A stretch of 64,000 bases of DNA from Tachypleus tridentatus (lineage: Eukaryota; Arthropoda; Merostomata; Xiphosura; Limulidae): the NCBI RefSeq assembly GCF_004210375.1, contig NC_134830.1:6448001-6512000 (forward strand), read 5' to 3'. Under the pieces are notes generated by a model that saw nothing but the letters and a program-made list of their open reading frames with translations, was not told the DNA's origin and made no database searches. Position numbers and translations under genes: made by a program. Below, one piece after another: positions 1 through 11,408 of the stretch (within the stretch, counting starts at the first letter, position 1; every line of letters starts with the position of its first letter).

Positions 1-258
1 TTTTGGTGTGCGTGAGTCGGTCTTGCGTAGGTAGGAATAAAGTGTTTGTGAAATTGTGTTGGCTTTTTTCATTTTTAGTAGTATTTTGTTTAGTTGCGTT
101 TCGTGTGTCTTTGTTGGATTTGTGTGTATTGGTTTAAATTTGTTCGTGTCTGATAGGATGTTCTTCATTTTTTGGATGTATTGATTCGTGTTCATTATGA
201 CTATAGCGTTACCTTTATCTACTTTTATAATTTTTATGTTTTTGTCTTGTTTTATATA
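1..258 (-). pseudogene. Penelope-like element reverse transcriptase fragment, running off the left edge
   Basis: Read on the minus strand, 86 codons are open from a TAA at 259-261 to the window edge. The translation carries VDKGNAIVIMNTNQYIQKM, then a lysine-rich stretch, then LYSYLRKTDSRTPK at the edge. The order DKGNA, then a Y-x-x-K-M helix, then S-R-T-P-K is what I know from the N-terminal part of Penelope-like (and related non-LTR-like) reverse transcriptases, where a YGLPKIHK-type motif normally follows, here outside the window. No endonuclease domain or start codon is visible, so this is a partial copy. Whether the element is intact to the left cannot be judged. Family assignment is by motif recognition only. 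Confidence 0.6.
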
Positions 259-313
259 TTATAACACCTTAATCCTTTCATAAAAAATATGTACTTTAAC
301 ACTTTAATCCTTT

Positions 314-941
314 AACCCTTTACTGTGGTGGATACTATAATATCTTAAAGTAACACCCTTTACTGTGGTGTGTACTATAATATCGTAAAGTAACACCCTT
401 TACTGTAGTGGATACTATAATATCGTAAAGTAACACCCTTTACTGTGGTGGATACTATAATATCGTAAAGTAACACCCTTTACTGTGGTGGATACTATAA
501 TATCGTAAAGTAACACCCTTTACTGTGGTGGATACTATAATATCGTAAAGTAACACCCTTTACTGTGATGGATACTATAATAGCGTAAAGTAACACCCTT
601 TACTGTGGTGGATACTATAATATCGTAAAGTAACACCCTTTACTGTGGTGGATACTATAATATCGTAAAGTAACACCCTTTACTGTAGTGGATACTATAA
701 TATCGTAAAGTAACACCCTTTACTGTGGTGGATACTATAATATCGTAAAGTAACACCCTTTACTGTGGTGGATACTATAATATCGTAAAGTAACACCCTT
801 TACTGTGGTGGATACTATAATATCGTAAAGTAACACCCTTTACTGTAATGGATACTATAATATCGTAAAGTAACACCCTTTACTATGATGGGTACTATAA
901 TATCGTAAAGTAACACCCTTTACTGTGATGGATACTATAAT
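314..941. repeat. Minisatellite, 40-bp unit, about 15.5 copies
   Basis: The phrase TAACACCCTTTACTGTGGTG recurs every 40 bp, so the pattern repeats every two printed lines. Copies differ by single substitutions (GTGGTG, GTAGTG, GTGATG, GTAATG). The last two copies are more diverged. It starts about 55 bp beyond the reverse-transcriptase fragment. Confidence 0.97.
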
Positions 942-987
942 ATACTGCATATTATAATAATGAGTTATTATTGACGAATTCAGATAT

Positions 988-1255
988 TTAATTTTTTGTT
1001 TGTTTTTGAATTTCGCGCAAAGCTCTTCGACGGCTATCTGTGCTAGCCGTCCCTAATTTAGCAGTGTAAGACTAGAGGGAAAGAAGCTAGTCACTACCTC
1101 CCACCGCCAATTCTTGGGCTAATCTTTTATCGACATATAGTGGGATTGACCGTAACATACTAACACCCCATGGCTGAAAAGGCGAGCATGTTTGGTGCAA
1201 CGGGGATTCGAACCCGCGACCCTCACGTTACGAGTCGAACGTCTTGACCGTCTGG
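988..1255 (-). mobile_element. SINE-A, near full length
   Basis: On the minus strand it runs from a tRNA-like head (B box GGGTTCGAATCCC-type at the right end) to the tail with GCGCGAAATTC and an AAAC-type run at the left end. The landmark body TTAGGGACGGCTAGCAC is present. Moderately diverged. Confidence 0.9.
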
Positions 1256-1424
1256 TTTCTATTTAATCTCTACAATTCCCGGGTTCAGTCCAGTTATATT
1301 AGTGTTCGAATGTAAAATTTGTATAATATTAATTAATTAATTATTAATAATTATTTATTTGGATGAAGGAGAAATAGAAGGCCCTTTTTGTTTGCGAATT
1401 TACTAAATGACACTGAGTCGAACC

Positions 1425-1533
1425 GCGGTGGGAAAGCAGAAAGTTTACGAACTTACAACGTTAAAATCCGGGGTTCGGTTCCAGCGGTATACACAGCAGG
1501 TGGCCTACTTTGGCTTTGCAACAAACAGACACC
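1425..1533 (+). mobile_element. SINE-B/C-like copy, diverged
   Basis: The head phrase CTTACAACGTTAAAATCCGG and the tail phrase TTTGGCTTTGCAACAAACA align to the SINE-B/C pattern. The middle is degenerate. The 67-codon frame over this copy is a shadow. Confidence 0.65.
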
Positions 1534-1841
1534 CATACAGATCGACTTAATGAACTTCACTCTCCTTCAACAAGTTCAGATACAAAGGTAAACCACAAAT
1601 GATAAGCAATGATAAACTGCAGTTTAAGAAAATTGAAAGTTTAGGATTATTTCGTCATACACTTATATTACAATGAGTTACATGTGACAAGTGAAGGACA
1701 TGAGAAACTAAGTACAATTAATGGTACCGTCATAACAATAACTTAGTCTGATTTTGTACTGTACATGTATAACCTGTAACACTAACAACATGATTTTAAA
1801 AGTGGCGCAAACTAACACTCGCGTACTCAAAATTTTTTGTT
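1534..1841. other. Unique AT-rich DNA, no feature seen
   Basis: No open frame, repeat or regulatory motif stands out here. Confidence 0.6.
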
Positions 1842-2056
1842 TTAATTTAGCAGTATACGACTAGAGGGAAGGCAGCTTGTCATCACCACCCACCGCCAAC
1901 TCTTGGGCTACTCTTTTAACAAGGAACAGTGGAATCGACAGTAACTTTATAACATCCCCACAGATGAAAGGGCGAACATGTTTGATGTGTTGTTGATTCG
2001 AGCCTACGACCATCAGATTGTGAGTCGAATGCCTTAATCATTTGGCCATACTGGTC
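1842..2056 (-). mobile_element. SINE-A, tail truncated
   Basis: The body (GCAGTATACGACTAGAGGGA, then CCACCCACCGCCAACTCTTG) and a mutated tRNA head (GATTCGAGCC) are present. The GCGCGAAATTC tail is missing on the left side. Confidence 0.85.
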
Positions 2057-2529
2057 CTACTCATGTAACTAAGGCTCTAAGTTGACGTTCAAAACTTTAC
2101 TGCAAGGTTCACTGAACAATCAAATTACAAGAGATAAGCAAAAAAAAAGAAAAGATGAGATATTATACTAACTCGTCAGGGGGCGCTGCTTTACTGCTAA
2201 AATTTATTACTTAACAATGTTTACAGGGAGCGGTGTATAATAAAATTCAATTTTAAATTAACTGCTTTGTGCTTCTGTAAGTAATTAACAATGTCCCCAT
2301 TTCTTAATGAGCTAAACATTCAAATCAATATTTATAGATTAATCATCTTGGATGGAACAGTGTCTGCAGTTACGTCTATTATCAACCTCAAGTGGCCGAG
2401 CTGTAAGGCTAAAGGCTTGTAATGCTATAATTCGGGTTTCGTTAATTGCGGTTAGCAAAACACAGAAAAAGCCCATCAATGGTATGTTTACAAGCTTTAA
2501 ACGGTAAAAAAAAAAGCATTTCATTCTCT
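2057..2529. other. Unique DNA with a weak SINE-C remnant
   Basis: Positions 2385-2465 retain GTAATGCTATAATTCGGGTTTCG, cut short here to the head of SINE-C on the plus strand. The remainder shows nothing recognisable. Confidence 0.4.
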
Positions 2530-2850
2530 GTGGTAAACAGAATGCAGGTTATCCATTGTGGTGGTAAACAGAATGCAGGTTATCCATTGTGGTGGTAAAC
2601 AGAATGCAGGTTATCCATTGTGGTAGTAAACAGAATGCAGGTAATCCATTGTGTTGGTAAACAGAATGCAGGTAATCCATTGTGGTGGTAAACAGAATGC
2701 AGGTTATCCATTGTGGTAGTAAACAGAATGCAGGTAATCCATTGTGTTGGTAAACAGAATGCAGGTTATCCATTGTGGTGGTAAACAGAATGCAGGTTAT
2801 CCATTGTGGTGGTAAACAGAATGCAGGTTATTCATTGTGGTGGTAAACCG
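2530..2850. repeat. Minisatellite, 31-bp unit, about 10 copies
   Basis: GGTAAACAGAATGCAGGTTA recurs every 31 bp with GTTATCC/GTAATCC variants. Three units make 93 bp, which is why a minus-strand frame stays open with a 31-residue period. It is not a gene. Confidence 0.96.
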
Positions 2851-2972
2851 AGTAGCCGAAGAGTTGGCGGTGGGTGATGACAAGGTGCCTTCCCTCTAGT
2901 CTTACACTGCTAAATTAGGGACGGTTAACATAGGTAGCGCTCGTGTAGCTTTGCGCGAACTTCGAAAACAAA
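2845..2972 (+). mobile_element. SINE-A, 5'-truncated, fused to the 31-bp array
   Basis: The body begins at the GAGTAGCC segment and runs through TCTTACACTGCTAAATTAGG to GTAGCTTTGCGCGAAC and an AAAC run. The join with the array is at GGTAAA, a hexamer shared by the array unit and the SINE body. Confidence 0.88.
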
Positions 2973-3127
2973 CAATATTACAACTGTCTGAACTTTGTGC
3001 TTTGTTTATGGTCTATTATATAATGATATCGTTTTGACCCCATCAAAATGCATCGTTTTGGAATTGTTCTTATATAATAATTAGTATTATAATATATCAA
3101 TGTTTATATAAATAGTAGTGACTAGTT

Positions 3128-3246
3128 CTCCGCTAGTACAGCGGTAAGTCTACGGATTTATAACACTAATATCAGCGGTTCGATTCTCCTCTGTGGGCTC
3201 AGCAGATAGCCCGATGTGGCTTCGCTATAAGAAAAACAAAAACACA
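3128..3246 (+). mobile_element. SINE-B, near complete
   Basis: CGCTAGTACAGCGGTAAGTC, a B box GGTTCGATTC, the module CAGCAGATAGCCCGATGTGG and a tail GCTATAAGAAAAACA are all present. Confidence 0.88.
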
Positions 3247-4375
3247 GTAATGACTAGATTCGCAATTTACGTGTTGCAAATTTAAACAATAAGCGTTATT
3301 ATTAATTTTAAATTAAATTGAATTAGGATAAAACCTTAACCCTTGAACAATTTGTTTTCTTTTACTTTTAGGTTTAGAGTTAGACTTATCCGCAAGGTAA
3401 GAAGCATGTGTGTGTAATTTAATTACACCAGAAAGAGTAACTTCTAATGGGGGACCCTGGAAAAGTTAGTGCTTTACGTTTAGAAGCTATCCTGTTAGGG
3501 TTATAATTTAACCCTTGTTTGTATACGTTCCACATATCGTGTAGACTTGCAAATTCAACACGCTGTGGAGTCCGTTTTTGTTGGTTCCTTTTGCATAAAA
3601 AGATAGTAGTTTGATCAAGAATATCAATAAACTACTACGTTTTATACCTAGACTCAGCAGATAATCCAATGTGACTTTGATAAAAGAAAACACAAATTTA
3701 TATCTGGACAAGTCGAAATGCCGTATCTCTTCTCTTTTGGAAATTCGCTATATAACTTTCATTTTTAGGGATAATATTAACAGCTAAAATTATATATAAA
3801 TTGAAGAGGTTCCCCACAAATTTTTAACGTTTTGAAGACAGAAAGAAACGTAAAATCATACTATAATGCAAATTTGCTTGAATGATAATGGAAAAACATT
3901 TTTATTACGTGATGTACAACCCCCAGCTTTGCAACATTTTTATTCTGTATGCACGTAGATTAGCAAAGGGGTCACGATTTTCAAGTTTTGCCTCCGTTTC
4001 CTTCACGGAGAACTTATTTTTCTCCATTTCCAGGGTACGTATATGACGTCATGAATACACCACACGTAGATCTAATCCACTGACGCCATCTATACAATTA
4101 TAATAGTAGAGTCTGTTGTATGTCCATGTAAATACTGCACAGGGTGTGGATGGATGCTCACCATATTTGCTATCAAGTTTCCTTAAGTCCATGAGGTGCT
4201 AGATTAACATTTATGGTTTCACAGTTTGTGTTTTCCTGTTTTATGGGTGTTTTTTTTTCAATTGTACATAAAGGAAACAACGTTTCATTAGTCATGAATT
4301 TAGATAACTTCCGTCCAACATAAGGGTACCCCAGCTAGTCAAAATCGTTGACGGTGGAAAGTTACAAATGAGTTA
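3247..4375. other. Unique DNA with a SINE-B tail fragment and a CRE-type palindrome
   Basis: A short SINE-B tail piece (ACTCAGCAGATAATCCAATG) lies at 3652-3692. TGACGTCA, the CREB/ATF palindrome, is at 4044-4051. No coding frame is persuasive. Confidence 0.45.
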
Positions 4376-4612
4376 TTTATTTGTTTCAGAATTTCGCGCA
4401 GATCTACGCGTAGCTGTTCCTGAATTTGAACAAGATGGAAAGCAACTACACAAAAGCATTCACCGCCAACTCTTGGTCTGCTCTTGTCTGATCGAACATT
4501 GGAATTTTATTATCATTCTTATCGTGCAACTAACACCACAAAGTGGCGAACGTTCTTTGGGTTCACAGCACGGGTACACTAGCCCTCGGACATCACCTGA
4601 CTTACAAATATA
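4376..4612 (-). mobile_element. SINE-A, strongly decayed
   Basis: The tail AATTTCGCGCAGATCTACGC and the body CACCGCCAACTCTTGGTCTG are recognisable, followed by a degenerate head. Opposed small frames over this copy are shadows. Confidence 0.6.
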
Positions 4613-4725
4613 CAAAAGTATGAGATAAAAATATGGAAGAGGAAGACATGAAAGTTGCATGAGTTCAAATTCAGAAACAAATTATAACATTAACATCGAA
4701 ACTTAAAAAGAAGAGAAAAATATTT

Positions 4726-6716
4726 CACCAGTATACACGAGGGAGTAGGGACAAGTTATGTGAGTGAAACAACACCAGTATACAGGAGGAAGTAGGGACA
4801 GGTTATGTGAGTGAAACAACACCAGTATACAGGAGGGAGTGGGGACAGGTTATGTGAGTGAAAGCAACACCAGTAAAAAGGAGGGAGTAGGGACAGGTTA
4901 TGTGAGTGAAACAACACCAGTATACAGGAGGAAGTAGGGACAGGTTATGTGAGTGAAACAACACCAGTATACAGGAGGGAGTAGGGACAGGTTATGTGAG
5001 TGAAACAACACCAGTATACAGGAGTAGGGACAGGTTATGTGAGTGAAACAACACCAGTATACAGGAGGGAGTGGGGACAGGTTATGTGAGTGAAACAACA
5101 CCAGTATATAGGAGGGAGTAGGGACAGGTTATGTGAGTGAAAGCAACACCAGTATACAGGAGGGAGTAGGGACAGGTTATGTGAGTGAAACAACACCAGT
5201 ATACAGGAGTAGGGACAGGTTATGTGAGTGAAACAACACCAGTATACAGGAGGGAGTAGGGACAGGTTATGTGAGTGAAACAACACCAGTATACAGGAGT
5301 AGGACAGGTTATGTGAGTGAAACAACACCAGTATATACAGGAGGAGTAGAGACAGGTTATGTGGGTGAAACAACACCAGTATACAGGAGTAAAGGGACAG
5401 GTTATGTGGGTGAAACAACACCAGTATACAGGGAGGAGTAGGAACAGGTTATGTGAGGTGAAACAACACCAGTATATAGGAGGAGTAGGGACAGGTTATG
5501 TGAGTGAAACAACACCAGTATACAGGAGGGAGTAGGGACAGGTTATGTGAGTGAAACAACACCAGTATACAGGAGGAGTGGGGACAGGTTATGTGAGTGA
5601 AAGCAACACCAGTAAAAGGAGGAGGAGTAGGGACAGGTTATGTGGTGAAACAACACCAGTATACAGGAGGAAGTAGGACAGGTTATGTGAGTGAAACAAC
5701 ACCAGTATACAGGAGGGAGTAGGGACAGGTTATGTGAGTGAAACAACACCAGTATACAGGAGTAGGGACAGGTTATGTGAGTGAAACAACACCAGTATAC
5801 AGGAGGGAGTAGGAACAGGTTATGTGAGTGAAACAACACCAGTATATAGGAGGGAGTAGGGACAGGTTATGTGAGTGAAAGCAACACCAGTATACAGGAG
5901 GGAGTAGGGACAGGTTATGTGAGTGAAACAACACCAGTATACAGGAGTAGGGACAGGTTATGTGAGTGAAACAACACCAGTATACACGATGGGAGTAGAG
6001 ACAGGTTATGTGAGTGAAACAACACCAGTATACAGGAGTAGGGACAGGTTATGTGAGTGAAACAACACCAGTATACAGGAGGAGTAGGAACAGGTTATGT
6101 GAGTGAAACAACACCAGTATATAGGAGGGAGTAGGGACAGGTTATGTGAGTGAAACAACACCAGTATACAGGAGGGAGTAGGGACAGGTTATGTGAGTGA
6201 AACAACACCAGTATACAGGAGTAGGGACAGGTTATGTGAGTGAAACAACACCAGTATACAGGAGGGAGTAGGAACAGGTTATGTGAGTGAAACAACACCA
6301 GTATATAGGAGGGAGTAGGGACAGGTTATGTGAGTGAAAGCAACACCAGTATACAGGAGGGAGTAGGGACAGGTTATGTGAGTGAAACAATACCAGTATA
6401 CAGGAGTAGGGACAGGTTATGTGAGTGAAACAACACCAGTATACAGGAGGGAGTAGGGACAGGTTATATGAGTGAAACAACACCAGTATACAGGAGGGAG
6501 TAGGGACAGGTTATATGAGTGAAACAACACCAGTATATAGGAGGGAGTAGGGACAGGCTATGTGAGTGAAACAACACCAGTATACAGGAGGGAGTAGGGA
6601 CAGGTTATGTGAGTGAAACAACACCAGTATACAGGAGGGAGTAGGGACAGGTTATGTGAGTGAAACAACACCAGTATACACGATGGGAGTAGAGACAGGT
6701 TATGTGAGTGAAACAA
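4726..6716. repeat. Minisatellite, about 47-bp unit, about 43 copies
   Basis: GACAGGTTATGTGAGTGAAA followed by CAACACCAGTATACAGGAGG forms the unit. Length variants of about 43 bp (CAGGAGTAGGG instead of CAGGAGGGAGTAGGG) and 48 bp (AGCAACACC) alternate in runs, so blocks of several units recur, for example around 5085-5290 and 5830-6000. Minus-strand frames spelling VYWCC and HSHNLS motifs come from the repeat. Confidence 0.97.
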
Positions 6717-6810
6717 CCACCAATGCTGAAAACAACGAAAGCGACTTTTAAAGAACTGCAAACAGAATGTAAAGCTCGATTTGGGGAAGCTGCTGCATGA
6801 CGTCCCTCTC

Positions 6811-6932
6811 TTCCCTAATGGTTCAGTGATAAGTATGCACGTTTATGACGTTATAATTCGGGTCTCGATACCTGTGATGTGCAGGGCACAGATATTCTAT
6901 TGTATAGTTTTATGCTTAACAACAGCCAAACC
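6811..6932 (+). mobile_element. SINE-C, diverged
   Basis: CGTTATAATTCGGGTCTCGA, then ACCTGTGATGTGCAGGGCAC, then TATGCTTAACAACA follow the order of SINE-C head, middle and tail. Confidence 0.7.
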
Positions 6933-6960
6933 AAACCGCTGCATAACGCACAACAGGAAT

Positions 6961-7055
6961 TTAGTTGTAAATGTGCGAGTTTACGACGTAATAATTCGGA
7001 TTTTGGTACCTGTAGGTCGTTGTGATGTTTTACACTCGACATCAACTAAACATAA
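6961..7055 (+). mobile_element. Second SINE-C copy, strongly diverged
   Basis: GTTTACGACGTAATAATTCGG and GGTACCTGTAGGTCGTTG repeat the pattern of the copy immediately upstream, so this is a tandem pair or an older insertion. Confidence 0.45.
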
Positions 7056-7242
7056 CAGTATTACTACAGTTCTTTGTTAAAATATTTGGGGTATTTTATT
7101 CATGTTTCTGTGTGTTTTAGATGTCACACATCGACGTGATGACATGCTCGGTTTTACTTCAATTATTTTAAAACAGCGCGTGTGTGTGAGTGGGGCTGAT
7201 TGGCGAGATCAAAACCGAACACATATTGTTCGATGGTGGTGG

Positions 7243-7356
7243 TATTTTCTTATAGCAAAACCACACTGGGCGTCTGCTAAACCCACCGAGTGAATCGAAC
7301 CGCTGATTTTAGCATTGTAAATCCTTAGGCATACCGCTGTACTAGCGGGAGGCCGT
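7243..7356 (-). mobile_element. SINE-B, near complete
   Basis: Minus-strand copy: TTCTTATAGCAAAACCACAC is the inverted tail and CCGCTGTACTAGCGGGAGGC the inverted head start. The B box is mutated. Confidence 0.88.
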
Positions 7357-7364
7357 ATTGTTCG

Positions 7365-7637
7365 ATTGTTGTTGAATTTCGCACAAAGCTACTCGAGGCT
7401 ATCTGTGCTAGCCGTCCCTAATTTAGCAGTGTAAGACTAGAGGGAAGGCAGCTAGTCATCACCAACCACCGCCAACTCTTGGGCTACTCTTTTACCAACG
7501 AATAGTGGGATTGACCGTCACATTATAACGCTCCCACAGCTGGGAGGGCGAGCATGTTTGGCGCGACGGGGATACGAACCCGCGACCCTCAGACTACGAG
7601 TCGCACCCGTTTACACGCTTGCCCATGCCGGGCCCTT
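7365..7637 (-). mobile_element. SINE-A, full length
   Basis: Runs from tail (GAATTTCGCACAAAGCTACT) through body to a head that ends GCCCATGCCGGGCCC, so the tRNA-like 5' end is retained. It lies 9 bp from the SINE-B copy and in the same orientation. Confidence 0.93.
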
Positions 7638-8187
7638 GCTGAACTTAATCTTTCCATTACAGTTTGATTATTGAACGATCGTTCGTGTCTGTTTTATTCG
7701 AGGAAACATTAGTAAAGACAAATGTTATTGTAAAGTATTGAAAGGTTTCAGTTTTGATTTATAAAGCGGTGTTTCATGGGATAGCAAAAGGCTAAATGAT
7801 TAATAGTCCTACACTAGATAGAGGAAGTTACAAGGAGAAACATATTATCCTGTCACGTGACACGTTAGGGACACCTGACAAAGAACATGTTTAGACATGT
7901 TGAAGGTTCTAGACAAGGTCAGGCGAAGTTCGGTGATTAAATACTTCACTGTTGAATTCATTTAAAATAGGCCTAAGTGTAGAATAAATAATATAGTCTA
8001 AAGAACTGAATATAAATTATATAAAGTTATTAATATTAAAGTAAATTCATTAGATACAATAAAAAGTGACTTATTGTTTTCTCTTTCTGCTACAACCATT
8101 TCTTAATTATCATGTTTTATTATTTAAGGATAACATCACTCAAGACTTATCAACAACCATTTCTAACATAACGTCTCTGTTATGGAT
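7638..8187. other. Unique DNA with two perfect 12-bp palindromes
   Basis: GAACGATCGTTC at 7673-7684 and TGTCACGTGACA at 7851-7862 (the latter contains a CACGTG E-box) are exact palindromes. No gene is evident. Confidence 0.5.
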
Positions 8188-10310
8188 ATCTACCTTAATT
8201 AGTTTCGTCATCTAACATCTCTCGTTTAAATGTCTACCTTAATTAGTTTCGTCATCTAACATCTCAGGTTTAAATGTCTACCTTAGTTAGTTTCGTCATC
8301 TAACATCTCTCGTTTAAATGTCTACCTTAATTAGTTTCGTCATCTAACATCTCAGGTTTAAATGTCTACCTTAGTTAGTTTCGTCATCTAACATCTCAGG
8401 TTTAAATGTCTACCTTAATTAGTTTCGTCATCTAACATCTCTCGTTTAAATGTCTACCTTAATTAGTTTCGTCATCTAACATCTCTCGTTTAAATGTCTA
8501 CCTTAATTAGTTTCGTCATCTAACATCTCAGGTTTAAATGTCTACCTTAGTTAGTTTCGTCATCTAACATCTCAGGTTTAAATGTCTACCTTAATTAGTT
8601 TCGTCATCTAACATCTCTCGTTTAAATGTCTACCTTAATTAGTTTCGTCATCTGACATCTCAGGTTTAAATGTCTACCTTAGTTAGTTTCGTCATCTAAC
8701 ATCTCAGGTTTAAATGTATACCTTAGTTAGTTTAGTCATCTAACACCTCTGGTTTAAATGTATACCTTAGTTAGTTTAGTCATCTAACACCTCTGGTTTA
8801 AATGTCTACCTTAGTTAGTTTAGTCATCTAACATCTGTAGTTTAAATGTCTACTTCAATTAGTTTCGTCATCTAACATCTCAGGTTTAAATGTATACCTT
8901 AGTTAGTTTAGTCATCTAACACCTCTGGTTTAAATGTATACCTTAGTTAGTTTAGTCATCTAACATCTGTAGTTTAAATGTATACTTCAATTAGTTTAGT
9001 CATCTAACATCTCTGGTTTAAATGTCTACCTTAATTAGTTTACTCATCTAACATCTCTGGTTTAAATGTCTACCTTAGTTAGTTTACTCATCTAACATCT
9101 CTGGTTTAAATGTCTACCTTAGTTAGTTTACTCATCTAACATCTCTGGTTTAAATGTCTACCTTAGTTAGTTTACTCATCTAACATCTCAGGTTTAAATG
9201 TCTACCTTAGTTAGTTTACTCATCTAACATCTCTCGTTTAAATGTCTACCTTAATTAGTTTACTCATCTAACATTTCTGGTTTAAATGTCTACCTTAGTT
9301 AGTTTACTCATCTAACATCTCTGGTTTAAATGTCTACCTTAATTAGTTTACTCATCTAACATCTCTGGTTTAAATGTCTACTTTAATTAGTTTACTCATC
9401 TAACATCTCTGGTTTAAATGTCTACCTTAGTTAGTTTACTCATCTAACATCTCTGGTTTAAATGTCTACCTTAATTAGTTTACTCATCTAACATCTCTGG
9501 TTTAACTGTCTACCTTAATTAGTTTACTCATCTAACATCTCTGGTTTAAATGTCTACCTTAATTAGTTTACTCATCTAACATCTCTGGTTTACATGTCTA
9601 CCTCAGTTAGTTTACTCATCTAACATCTCAGGTTTAAATGTCTACCTTAGTTAGTTTAGTCATCTAACATCTCTGGATTAAATGTCAACCTTAGTTAATT
9701 TACTCGTCTAACATCTCTGGTTTAAATGTCTACCTTAGTTAGTTTACTCATCTAACATATCAGGTTTAAATGTCTACCTTAGTTAGTTTACTCATCTAAC
9801 ATCTCTCGTTTAAATGTCTACCTTAATTAGTTTACTCATCTAACATCTCTGGTTTAAATGTCTACCTTAGTTAGTTTACTCATCTAACATCTCAGGTTTA
9901 AATGTCTACCTTAGTTAGTTTACTTATTAAACATCTCTGGTTTAAATGACTACCTTAGTTAGTTTACTCATCTAACATCTCTGGTTGAAATGTCTACCTT
10001 AATTAGTTTACTCATCTAACATCTCTGGTTTAAATGTCTACCTTAATTAGTTTACTCATCTAACATCTCTGGTTTAAATGTTTACCTTAATTAGTTTACT
10101 CATCTAACATCTCTGGTTTAGATGTCTACCTTAGTTAGTTTACTCATCTAACATCTCTCGTTTAAATATGGACCTTAATTGGTTTAGTCATATAATATCT
10201 CTGGTTTACATGTCTACCTTCATTAGTTTAGTCAAATAATATCTCTGGTTTATATGTCTATCTTCACTAGTTTAGTCATATTATATCTCTGGTTTATATG
10301 TTATTGAGTG
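8188..10310. repeat. Minisatellite, 44-bp unit, about 48 copies, with a positional gradient
   Basis: TCATCTAACATCTCTGGTTT followed by AAATGTCTACCTTAGTTAGT forms the unit. The base triplet before CATC changes along the array: TTTCGTCATC to about 8.7 kb, mainly TTTAGTCATC to about 9.0 kb, then TTTACTCATC to about 10.15 kb. Copies after about 10.15 kb decay. In the first part, CTCTCG is linked to AATTAG and CTCAGG to AGTTAG, giving an 88-bp pattern. Confidence 0.97.
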
Positions 10311-11372
10311 TTATTTTACATGTATTATACCAACGTTAGTACTATCAGTGTTATTTTACATGTATCACATCAACTTTAGCACTTCCAATGTTATTTTAGA
10401 GGAAATACCACCTTTAGCACTACGTACAGTACTCTAAGTGTTATTTTACATGTATGATAGGAACGTTAGAACTATCAGTTTTCATTTACATTTATCATAT
10501 CAACTTTAGCACTACCGGTGTTATTTACATGTATCATACCATTTTAGCCTTACCTATAGCACTATCAGTGTTATTTTACATGTATCATACCAACGTTAGC
10601 ACTACGTACTATCAGTGTTATTTTAAATGTATACTTCGATCTTTCGCACTACTTATACACTATCAGTGTTATTTTAAAAGTAACATACAAACTGTAACAC
10701 TATGAGTGTTATTTTACATGTATCATACCCACTTTAAGACTGCCTACAGCACTATCAGTGTGTTTTTACATGTATTATACCAACTTTATCACTACCTATA
10801 ACACTATCAGCATTATTTTACATGTATGTTACCAATTTTAGTACAACCTACAACACTATCATTGCTATTTTACATATATAACACCAACTTTAGCACTACC
10901 GGTGCTATTTTAGATATATGATACCAACGTTAACACTACCTACAGCACTGTAATTGTTATTTTACATGTAAGATACCAACTTTAATATTACCTATAGCAC
11001 TATCTGTGTTATTTTAGATGCAGCATGCCAACTGTAACACTACCGTTGCTGGTTTAGATATATGATAACAACTTGGACACTACCGACAGTAATCTGAAGT
11101 TTATTTTACATGTATCATACAAACTATAATGCCACCAATAGAACTATCAGTGTAATATTAGATGTAACATACCGACTGTAACACTATGAGTGTTATTTTA
11201 CATGTATCATACGAACTTTAGTACTATCAGTGTTATTTTACATTTATCATATCAACTTTAGCACTACCGGTATTATTTTACATATATGATACGAACATTA
11301 GCACTACCTATAGCACTATCAGTGTTATTTTAAATGTAACATACTAACTGTAACATTCTCAGTGTTATTTTA
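10311..11372. repeat. Degenerate tandem repeat, about 50-bp unit
   Basis: The phrases CACTATCAGTGTTATTTTAC, ATGTATCATACCAACTTTAG and CACTACC recur about every 48-52 bp with many substitutions and indels. It directly follows the decayed end of the 44-bp array. Confidence 0.85.
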
Positions 11373-11408
11373 CTGTGTATATATATATTATATATATATA
11401 TGTATATT
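11373..11408. repeat. TA-rich microsatellite
   Basis: A run of TATATA interrupted by TTA and TGTA closes the degenerate array. Confidence 0.85.

Noticed and set aside
314..941. CRISPR-like direct repeats here and in other arrays
   Set aside because: Units abut with no unique spacers, and the context is an animal genome. These are minisatellites.
4898..6761. Minus-strand frames with VYWCC repeats
   Set aside because: They arise from the 47-bp array, change frame with length variants, and are repeated fragments rather than a gene.
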